Assembly: GCA_964559835.1 (NCBI GenBank)
Contig: CAZLJE010000026.1
Location: 16,954 to 80,953 of the forward strand
Origin: DAISJI01 sp964559835
GTDB taxonomy: Bacteria > Acidobacteriota > Terriglobia > Terriglobales > Acidobacteriaceae
Reading direction: 5' to 3'
DNA length: 64,000 nucleotides
Positions 57,518 through 64,000 of the stretch are shown here, piece after piece; within the stretch, counting starts at the first letter, position 1; every line of letters starts with the position of its first letter. Both the position numbers and the translations under genes were made by a program. Under the pieces are notes generated by a model, which saw only the letters and a program-made list of their open reading frames with translations, was not told the DNA's origin and ran no database searches.

Positions 57518-60500
57518 CGCTGGTGATGTAGCCCATACCGGAGTTCCATTTACTGTTCGTGAGCGTTACACCCGTCGCATCGAGTTTGAAGACGTTCAGT
57601 GTCGGGGGAGAAACTGAGCTTGACCCGACGTAGAGCACGGTCGGATCAGAGACGGTCGTGATAAAGGTCGGCCACCCGCCGCCGTAACTATTCGGACGTG
57701 GCACGTCGTCGTCGTAAATGACGAGCTTGTCCGGTGGCGTCGTCGTGGTGGTTACATTCAGCGTGATCGCCGCCGAACGCGGCGACCCGGGCAGCGGGAA
57801 AATAGTGCCAGCCACATACGGACCGAGGAAGCCGCTCGTGCCCAACGGAATAGTAATGTCGATCACCTGCGAATACAGGTTCAGGCGCTTTACGACATGG
57901 GCGCTATCGATGCCGACCCATAAGAACTCGGCGTCATCGGAGATCGCCAACCGGTCCCCTTCAGCTCCCAGGTCGATCAGTGGCGTCACCGCCCCGGTCC
58001 GCGGGTCAATAATGACTATGTTGTTCACGTACTGGGGCGAGCCGCTGGCGACCGTTGCGTAAAACAGCTTGCGGAAACGGTCATACACCATGTCGCGCGC
58101 CGATACCTGAACCGCCCGGTATACCAGAAGCGGTAAAGCTGCCGAGGAGCCTCCACCGGGGGACGGCGTAGTCACCGTGATCGCGTGCTCGCCGAAGTCG
58201 CTGGTGAGGGTCGAAGGAATTGTAGCCGTGAGTCGAGTCGAGCTCACGAATGCCGTAGTGAGCGTCACTCCGTCGAGAGCTATAGTCGTCGCCGGATAGA
58301 AATTCGTACCGGTAACGGTCAGGGTAGTGGAACCGGAGCCGATCGTAAGCGCTGTCGGGGTCATGCTGGTCAGTGTCGGTACGGGATATGCGGCCAGCGC
58401 GGTAGCCGAGAAGTTCAGCGTGGCGGGACTGCCGAGTGCGTTGCTGCTGATACTCAATGCGCCGGTCAGTGTCCCAGCCGAAGTAGGAGTGAAGGTGATC
58501 GTCACCCAGCAGGAGCTGCCGATCCCTAACGGCGCCGTGCAGTTGTTCGTCTGCGAAAACGAGTCGCCCGCGACCGTGATCGAGGTAAAGATCAGCGGCT
58601 CGCTCCCGATATTCTTCAGCACGGCAAACGCTTGCGACGTGGTTGCGGTATAGATCGTCGTCGGGAACGCGCTCGTCAGGTACGCCTGTAGGATGGGCGC
58701 TGTGCCCTGCCCGGACAGAGCCACCGTTTGAGGACTGGCCGACGCGTTATCGGCGAACGTCAACGAGCCTGCTCTTGGGCCGGTCGCCGTAGGTAAGAAC
58801 TGCACAGATACCTGGCAACTGCCGCCCGCAGCAAGCGTCGCCACACAATTGTTGCTTTGGATCGAGTAGTCGCCGGTGATCTGGACCGACGAGATGACCA
58901 GGTCATACCCGCCTGTATTCGTCACCGTGACAGGCAGCGGATTGCTGATCGTGCCGGCCGATTGCGGCGTGAAGTACAAGGCGGTGGGAGAGAACGAGAT
59001 CTCCGGCCCGACGCCGTTGCCGGTGAGCGACACCGCGTGCGGCGAGCCTGCGGCGTCGTCCTGGATCGCGATCGCGCCTGTTCGGGTCTTCGTGACGGTT
59101 GGCGTGAACGTGACCGAAATTGTGCATGCAGCGTTCGGCGCCAGCGTTCCGCAATTATTGGTTTGCGAGAAATCGCCCGACGCTGCAATGGAACCGATCA
59201 CGAGACCAGCATCGCCGATATTCGTTACCGTCACCGTCTGTGCTGCACTGGTTGTATACAGGAACTGGTCGGAGAACGTGAGTGACGATGGGACAACGCT
59301 GATAGCCGGAGCTGTACCTGTACCAGTCACGGATACGGTGGATGGCGCATCGACGACATTACTTCCGGTGATGACCACGGATTCGGCATGCGGCCCCGCC
59401 GTGGCGGGAACAAAAACAACGTTGACGGCGCAGGATGCGCCGGGAGCGACTCCCGACGGTCCGACACAGTTGTCCGTTTCGGTGAAATCCGCGCCGATCG
59501 CGAACGGCTTCAACCGCAGCGTGCGGCTGCCGGTATTCGTTACGGTCAACGCCTGTGGATCACCGCGGGTACCGACCTTCTGTGCGGCAAAGGTGAGTGA
59601 CGATGGCGACACCGTCATCGTGGTGGCGCCCTGGTATTCGAGAGCGCCAAGATCGACGATCGCGTTCCCTCCGGTTTTGCCGATCACGATGCGAGGGTTC
59701 TGATCGTAATCCGTTGAGGACATCCCCGGGGCCAAGTTGTTGCCGATGTCGATTGCAGGCGAATTGAAGCTGAGGTGATAGTCGCCGGCGGCAGCATTCG
59801 AGAAAAGCGGATCCGCAGAGACATTGCCGTTACTGCCGGTCTGGTCGGAGCAGATTCCGGCGTACAGCGCTCCCCCCGAGCTATAAACGTCGTTGTAGCT
59901 GAAAACCGGCGAGACCGTGGCGTTGAATTGTTGGCAGAAGATCGCAGTCTGTCCTGTCTTTGCGGCAATAATGTTGTTGGTCACCAGCACCGTGTCAAAA
60001 GGGCTGGCGAACAACGCCGAGCTACTCGGAGCGTCGTTGTCGGCGAAAGTGTTGTTGAGGAATATGGGTTTCGCGCCCGAGGGCAGCGCGAAGTACACGC
60101 CACCACCCTGCGAACCTTTATTCGAGACGATCACATTGTTGACGAAGGTCGGACTGGAACTATTGACCATCCCGATCCCGCCACCCTGCGAGCTGGTATT
60201 GCGCGCGATGTAGTTCGCCTCGATGCGCGGCGTCCCGCCGCCATTCATCCCAATTCCGCCGCCGAACGCGTAGTTCACGTTGTCGGTGATGATGTTCCCG
60301 ATGATTTTCGTGTTATTTCCGCCGAGGAGGCCGATTCCACCGCCGCCGTTGCCGCCGGAACACGTAGTTTGCGTGTTTCTACTGATCACGTTGTTTTGAA
60401 TCACCGGCGACCCAGATTGGACGTAGATGCCGTCACCGTCGCAACCCTGGTTGTCCACGATCACGTTCCCGCTGATGGTCGGTGAACTGGATACGATTGA

Positions 60501-60872
60501 GATGCCTCCTCCTTCCGTGAACGAGTTCTGTGCTTCCTTCCCGTGGCGGACGGTAAAACCTTGCAGCACCGACGCGCTGGTTTCGATGGTATGGAAGCGC
60601 ACCACGGTCGCAGTAAGGTCGCCATCGATGATCGTCGTGTCGGGGCCGCTGGCGCTTGCGACCGTGATCGCCTTGCCTTTGAAATCGATGTGTTCGTGGT
60701 AGGTTCCTGCGGAAACCAGAACAGTATCCCCGGTCTGCGCTGCATCGATTCCGGCCTGGATCGTCGGCTGATCGGCGGGAACGTGGATCGTCGCCTGAGC
60801 GCTAGCCAGGTTCAACGTAGCGAATAAACACAAACCCGACAGACACGCGGCGATAGGCAGTAGGCGGCGCAT
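57492..60872 (-). CDS. Giant secreted protein, 5' part (beta-helix, choice-of-anchor D array, IPT, propeller)
   Basis: Signal peptide MRRLLPIAACLSGLCLFATLNLASAQ, then a right-handed parallel beta-helix (residues about 30-400; IQAGIDAAQTGDTVLVSAGTYHEHIDF followed by G-N-x-I rungs), then five choice-of-anchor D-type repeats of about 100 residues (SSLTFSDQFLYTTSAAQTVTVTNIGDAGLVI and relatives), an IPT domain (TLTSMTPTALTIGSGSTTLTVTGTNFYPATTI) and the first blades of a propeller. The frame ends TSDGSHLFSA at TGA in the middle of the propeller, and the overlapping frame continues it. A single-base change near 57510 would give one protein of about 1,740 residues. Confidence 0.85.
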   Translation of the reverse strand: MRRLLPIAACLSGLCLFATLNLASAQATIHVPADQPTIQAGIDAAQTGDTVLVSAGTYHEHIDFKGKAITVASASGPDTTIIDGDLTATVVRFHTIETSASVLQGFTVRHGKEAQNSFTEGGGISIVSSSPTISGNVIVDNQGCDGDGIYVQSGSPVIQNNVISRNTQTTCSGGNGGGGIGLLGGNNTKIIGNIITDNVNYAFGGGIGMNGGGTPRIEANYIARNTSSQGGGIGMVNSSSPTFVNNVIVSNKGSQGGGVYFALPSGAKPIFLNNTFADNDAPSSSALFASPFDTVLVTNNIIAAKTGQTAIFCQQFNATVSPVFSYNDVYSSGGALYAGICSDQTGSNGNVSADPLFSNAAAGDYHLSFNSPAIDIGNNLAPGMSSTDYDQNPRIVIGKTGGNAIVDLGALEYQGATTMTVSPSSLTFAAQKVGTRGDPQALTVTNTGSRTLRLKPFAIGADFTETDNCVGPSGVAPGASCAVNVVFVPATAGPHAESVVITGSNVVDAPSTVSVTGTGTAPAISVVPSSLTFSDQFLYTTSAAQTVTVTNIGDAGLVIGSIAASGDFSQTNNCGTLAPNAACTISVTFTPTVTKTRTGAIAIQDDAAGSPHAVSLTGNGVGPEISFSPTALYFTPQSAGTISNPLPVTVTNTGGYDLVISSVQITGDYSIQSNNCVATLAAGGSCQVSVQFLPTATGPRAGSLTFADNASASPQTVALSGQGTAPILQAYLTSAFPTTIYTATTSQAFAVLKNIGSEPLIFTSITVAGDSFSQTNNCTAPLGIGSSCWVTITFTPTSAGTLTGALSISSNALGSPATLNFSATALAAYPVPTLTSMTPTALTIGSGSTTLTVTGTNFYPATTIALDGVTLTTAFVSSTRLTATIPSTLTSDFGEHAITVTTPSPGGGSSAALPLLVYRAVQVSARDMVYDRFRKLFYATVASGSPQYVNNIVIIDPRTGAVTPLIDLGAEGDRLAISDDAEFLWVGIDSAHVVKRLNLYSQVIDITIPLGTSGFLGPYVAGTIFPLPGSPRSAAITLNVTTTTTPPDKLVIYDDDVPRPNSYGGGWPTFITTVSDPTVLYVGSSSVSPPTLNVFKLDATGVTLTNSKWNSGMGYITSDGSHLFSA

Positions 60873-61057
60873 AGAAATCCTTTGGAGTGTCCGGGAAGGA
60901 ACCGCTTACGTTAACCTACTTCGCTCCGCAGGGCACGCATTTTCTGCTGTACGGCAATAACAATGGTGAGCGACAACTCAACTACTGTACTGACCGATTT
61001 ACCTCGACTGGTATCAGGCGTTCTCTTGCCATTTGCGAGTGTCGTGGAGCCGGACTG
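60873..61057. other. Spacer between giant protein and PilZ gene
   Basis: 185 bp, no gene; should hold the promoter of the giant-protein gene (leftward). No clear hexamers seen. Confidence 0.4.
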
Positions 61058-61978
61058 CTAGGTTGCCTTCGCGGTTGCGGTCATCCGGCGCTTGAGTTCC
61101 TCGAGGAACTCGTCGCGCGTAATGTGCACACCTTTCTTCTGGAGGAGTGACAGTAGGGCTTCAATGGCGTCGCCGATCTCCGGCTGGGAGGGCGCATCGA
61201 ATACCAGGTTCTCGCCGCCGAAGTGGCGCACTACGCTCACCAGTTTCTTCCATTCCTCCGGCGCCACTTCGGTGAATCCGATGCCATTGCCCATCGACGG
61301 ATGAGATGTGCGCACCATCCCACGCGCGGCGATTCGTTCGCCTCCAATCTCCAGGACCACGTCGAGCACAGTGTCGCGCGCAAACGGCGCCATCGACTCG
61401 CCGTAGCAGCCGCCCAGGCTGATGTCCGTGAGCTTCTGTGCGGTGGCGAATCCATTGCTGATCTCCTTCAGCCTCAGTGTTCCGCTACAAGCAAAACGCG
61501 GGTATCGCCGCCTGTCCCGCTCGGGCCAATCTCCATCCAGCGCGGCATCGGGTGCGGGCGGGATTCCCGGCGGTAGCGCGGGCGCGAACATGGGCGCGTC
61601 TGCCTTGGCGGCGGCAGCCTTTTCTTCCAGCACCGCGGTCCAGATGCACTTGCCGGGTTCGACACACTCTACTCCTACGGATCCAGTCCGCTGGGCGGCC
61701 GCATCCGCCACCCACACGACGCGAAAGCGGGCTTTAGATTCACCGTATTGCAGTCCGATAATGTCGCCGTTCTGCACGCCATCGAGACCGGTGAGACGCG
61801 CGCCCAGCGCGCTGATCTCGACCGTCCTCGCCACACGCGAAAACGGCTTGCCGGCCGCGTCGATCCCCCACGCGCGCACCTCCAGTTGCAGGTTGACGCG
61901 CAGCTCCCGCAACGCTTCCGCCGTCATCGTCGCAGGGGGCGGCTGTGCTCGCGAGACGGGCTCCGGCGTGGCGGCCAT
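61058..61978 (-). CDS. Double PilZ-domain protein
   Basis: PilZ domains bind cyclic di-GMP. The second domain (about residues 153-260) has both signatures: RRRYPRFACSG (RxxxR) and TDISLGGCYGE (D/NxSxxG). The first (about residues 25-125) has the barrel and VEISALGARL in place of the second motif but lacks a clear RxxxR, so it is probably degenerate. A Pro/Ala linker joins them, and a helical tail (DAIEALLSLLQKKGVHITRDEFLEELKRR) ends the 306-residue protein. With pilT and mglA in the window, regulation of pili or secretion by cyclic di-GMP is plausible. Confidence 0.85.
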   Translation of the reverse strand: MAATPEPVSRAQPPPATMTAEALRELRVNLQLEVRAWGIDAAGKPFSRVARTVEISALGARLTGLDGVQNGDIIGLQYGESKARFRVVWVADAAAQRTGSVGVECVEPGKCIWTAVLEEKAAAAKADAPMFAPALPPGIPPAPDAALDGDWPERDRRRYPRFACSGTLRLKEISNGFATAQKLTDISLGGCYGESMAPFARDTVLDVVLEIGGERIAARGMVRTSHPSMGNGIGFTEVAPEEWKKLVSVVRHFGGENLVFDAPSQPEIGDAIEALLSLLQKKGVHITRDEFLEELKRRMTATAKAT

Positions 61979-62183
61979 GACCTAATTGAAACGCAGGTTG
62001 CTTCTTTGGCGAGCGCGTTTGTGCCGGAATGGTTCGCGTGGAATCCGGAATTGGCACAGGTTCGATTTCGGGAGGCTTTTCTGATCGGAGACTAACCAAG
62101 ATCGTTACTGAAGTCATCGCGGTTGTAACCTGCGGCTAACATCCGGCAGCCACAATGCGGATTTGCACTTTACGGAGTCCTTG

Positions 62184-63026
62184 ATGAAGCGGATCGCCGC
62201 CGTCCTCGCCGTCCTCGTGATATCTGCGACCAGCCTTCCCGCCCAGGAGAAGATCAGGATCCGCGGCGAGGACACGATGATTTATGTCGCGCAGCGCTTG
62301 AGCGCTTTGTACCGCCAGGAACATGCCCAGGGGGATCCCACCTTTGAGATCGCTGGAGGCGGAGGCAACAACGCCGCCGCCAAACTGGCCGAGGGGCAGG
62401 TCGACATCGCTCAGCTCAAGAGTCCGCTCAAAGCGAGCGCGGGTCGCGTGGTGCGAGTGCCCATCGGGATTGAATATGCCGTTTTCTACGTGCATCCGTC
62501 GAATCCGATCAAAGAGCTGTCCGTCGCCGACCTGCGCGCCATGTACTCCGGCAAGGTGACCAACTGGAAGCAACTGGGCGGACACGACGCACCCATCCGC
62601 CTTTTCGCCGGCGAGAGTACCAGCGGCCTGGAAGATTTCTTTCAGGCGACAGTCCTCCATGGAGACGAGCCCGCGCCCTATTGGGGAAAGACTACGGCCA
62701 AGGAACTGGTCGCCGTCGTCGCGGGCGATCCGAACGCGATCGGATACGCCAGCCTATACCCCAGTGGCGACGTCCGCGTGCTCGCCATTCGAGCCGCCGG
62801 CACAAGCGCGGCGGTCGAGCCTACGTCAGCGACCTTGCGCAACCTCAGTTATCCTGTCGCGCGCTTCATCTACTGGTACCTGCCGCATCAAAGCCGGCCA
62901 TCGGTCCGCGAATTCGCGGAGTGGGTCTTTTCTAACCATGGACAACTGGTTGTGGAGGGCGTCGGATTCATGCCGCTCCGTCCCGAAAACCGGAGCGCCG
63001 CGCTCAACGCCATCGCTGGCAAGTAA
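62184..63026 (+). CDS. PstS-like periplasmic substrate-binding protein
   Basis: Signal peptide MKRIAAVLAVLVISATSLPAQ, then the phosphate-binding-protein fold: IRIRGEDTMIYVAQRLSALY, FEIAGGGGNNAAAKLAEGQVDIAQLKSPLK, VPIGIEYAVFYVHPSNPIKELSVADLRAMYSGKVTNWKQLGG, RLFAGESTSGLEDFF and PNAIGYASLYPSGDVRVLAI. The family binds phosphate or related oxyanions. No pstCAB genes are adjacent, so it may work with a distant transporter or as a sensor. GGAG precedes the ATG at 62184. Confidence 0.88.
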   Translation: MKRIAAVLAVLVISATSLPAQEKIRIRGEDTMIYVAQRLSALYRQEHAQGDPTFEIAGGGGNNAAAKLAEGQVDIAQLKSPLKASAGRVVRVPIGIEYAVFYVHPSNPIKELSVADLRAMYSGKVTNWKQLGGHDAPIRLFAGESTSGLEDFFQATVLHGDEPAPYWGKTTAKELVAVVAGDPNAIGYASLYPSGDVRVLAIRAAGTSAAVEPTSATLRNLSYPVARFIYWYLPHQSRPSVREFAEWVFSNHGQLVVEGVGFMPLRPENRSAALNAIAGK

Positions 63027-63027
63027 T

Positions 63028-63564
63028 CTACGTGTTCTCTTCCGTTTCCAGCGCGCTTAAGACTTCTTCGTCCACGTCCCACTTCTTCAGGATGGCGATC
63101 GCCGTGCGCGTGCGGAAGCCGGCGCGGGCCAGCGTCCGGAATATTCTCGCCGCTTCTTTCTGGTTCGACGGCTTTTGCAGGCGTTTGCGGCGCAGGAATT
63201 CTCTCGCCTGCTGCTCCTCGTTGATGCCCTCATAAGCGGCGCCCACTGTCTTCTCGATAATGTCGCCGTGCACTCCGCGCGACTTCAGTTCGGTCACCAC
63301 TCGCATGCGGCCGAACTTCTCGTTGTCGCGTCGCAACGACGAGTAGCTTGCGGCATAATCGGTGTCGTTGAGATACCGCTGGTCCTTCAGCCTGCGAATG
63401 ACCAGTTCGATCAACGCGTCGCCCAGCTCACCTTCCGCCACGCGCGCCCGCAGGAACCGCTTCAACTCGGCGACCGTCCGCATCCTCCGCCCCAGCGCAG
63501 CTACCGCACACTCGTAGAGCGATTGTTCATTCCAGTCGTCGCGGCGGCGCGTTTTGAAAGGCAT
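63028..63564 (-). CDS. recX: Recombination regulator RecX
   Basis: Modulates RecA filaments. The 178-residue protein from ATG 63564 (MPFKTRRRDDWNEQSLYECAVAALGRRMRTVAELKRFLRAR) shows the three-helix RecX repeats, including LIELVIRRLKDQRYLNDTDYAASYSSLRRDNEKFGRMRVVTELKSRGV and IEKTVGAAYEGINEEQQAREFLRRKR. It is divergent from alaS; E. coli has recA-recX-alaS in one direction. The recX stop lies 2 bp from the end of the PstS-like gene. Confidence 0.9.
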   Translation of the reverse strand: MPFKTRRRDDWNEQSLYECAVAALGRRMRTVAELKRFLRARVAEGELGDALIELVIRRLKDQRYLNDTDYAASYSSLRRDNEKFGRMRVVTELKSRGVHGDIIEKTVGAAYEGINEEQQAREFLRRKRLQKPSNQKEAARIFRTLARAGFRTRTAIAILKKWDVDEEVLSALETEENT

Positions 63565-63577
63565 GACAAGGAATTTA

Positions 63578-63655
63578 ACCACGGAGACACGGAGTCACGG
63601 AGGAAAACTGCTTAGATCTCCTCTTCTCCGTGGCTCCGTGCCTCCGTGGTGGATT
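63578..63655. repeat. Mirrored 'ccacggagacacggag' repeat
   Basis: Three cacggag words followed by three ctccgtg words form a 25-bp interrupted stem around a gatctcctctt loop, in the recX-alaS divergent spacer. A second word set, gcgactag, lies at 63700-63727. Confidence 0.85.
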
Positions 63656-63731
63656 CGAATATGAATGGTAAAATCACCTATTCGCCCGCCGCAGTCCTAG
63701 CGACTAGAGACCAGCGACTAGCGACTTTCTC

Positions 63732-64000
63732 ATGACAGGCAACGAGATCCGGCGCAAATTCCTGGACTATTTCGTCCAACGCGGACACCGCGAGGTGCAC
63801 TCGTCGTCGCTCGTCCCGGCGAACGACCCCACTCTGCTCTTCACCAACGCGGGCATGAACCAGTTCAAGGACGTCTTCCTCGGCGTCGAAAAGCGCGATT
63901 ACCGCCGCGCCACCACCTCGCAGAAGTGTGTCCGCGCCGGCGGCAAGCACAATGATCTCGAGAACGTGGGCTACACCGCGCGCCACCACACTTTCTTCGA
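63732..64000 (+). CDS. alaS: Alanyl-tRNA synthetase, N-terminal part (cut by window end)
   Basis: The first 89 codons read MTGNEIRRKFLDYFVQRGHREVHSSSLVPANDPTLLFTNAGMNQFKDVFLGVEKRDYRRATTSQKCVRAGGKHNDLENVGYTARHHTFF, the strongly conserved start of the AlaRS class II catalytic domain. The rest is outside the window. Start ATG 63732 follows gcgactag word repeats with no clear ribosome site. Confidence 0.97.
   Translation, partial: MTGNEIRRKFLDYFVQRGHREVHSSSLVPANDPTLLFTNAGMNQFKDVFLGVEKRDYRRATTSQKCVRAGGKHNDLENVGYTARHHTFF

Overview
The window (about 60% GC, densely coded on both strands) most likely comes from an Acidobacteriota chromosome of the Terriglobia/Koribacter kind. The sequence-level reasons are three proteins of the 'VWFA-related Acidobacterial domain' type, secreted beta-helix/choice-of-anchor-D/GWxTD and DUF4139 proteins, a Gram-negative envelope gene set (Kdo synthesis, RND-TolC efflux, Lgt) and intergenic spacers packed with short word repeats. 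No rRNA, tRNA, CRISPR array, prophage or insertion sequence was found.

Layout. 1-6 kb: a leftward translation operon infC-rpmI-rplT-pheS-pheT followed by an alkyltransferase-like gene; infC appears to start at AUC, and every gap carries a different mirrored word repeat. 6-8.5 kb: a triple-repeat membrane protein, a CYTH protein and a secreted protein. 8.7-15.3 kb: pyrG, kdsA, a thioredoxin-like protein, kdsD and kdsC, i.e. CTP and Kdo supply for lipopolysaccharide. 15.3-21.5 kb, leftward: a candidate small RNA, a TPR protein, a class A penicillin-binding protein, a small membrane protein and proS. 21.6-26.4 kb, rightward: a Tat-targeted HisC-like aminotransferase, zapB-like and zapA, a strong 6S RNA candidate, lgt and an rluD-type gene. 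26.4-28.5 kb: a VWFA protein, then two gene remnants that abut at one point. 28.5-31.5 kb: a compact GT4-GT2-deacetylase operon. 31.6-45 kb: a DUF4015 glycosidase-like protein, a D2-only HSP100 ATPase, an M48 protease, a methyltransferase, mglA, two VWFA proteins, a metallopeptidase, an ATP-grasp ligase, ilvE and a DinB protein. 45-55.7 kb: a DUF4139 protein with an inserted domain, pilT and an RND tripartite pump. 55.7-61 kb: one giant secreted protein split by an apparent frameshift. 61-64 kb: a double PilZ protein, a PstS-like protein, recX and the start of alaS.

How the genes work together. Much of the window serves the cell envelope: Kdo synthesis (kdsA/D/C, with CTP from pyrG), lipoprotein maturation (lgt), peptidoglycan (class A PBP, ATP-grasp ligase), efflux (MFP-RND-TolC) and a probable glycolipid pathway. 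pilT, mglA and the PilZ protein point to type IV pilus motility.

The most interesting items are the candidate 6S RNA (23905-24100), the AUC start of infC, a mobile-repeat insertion inside kdsA that matches an intergenic copy at 23 of 24 bases, the mirrored word repeats in the spacers, an unassigned minus-strand RNA candidate (15268-15422), and the frameshifted giant protein. All calls rest on reading the sequence; no database search was run.
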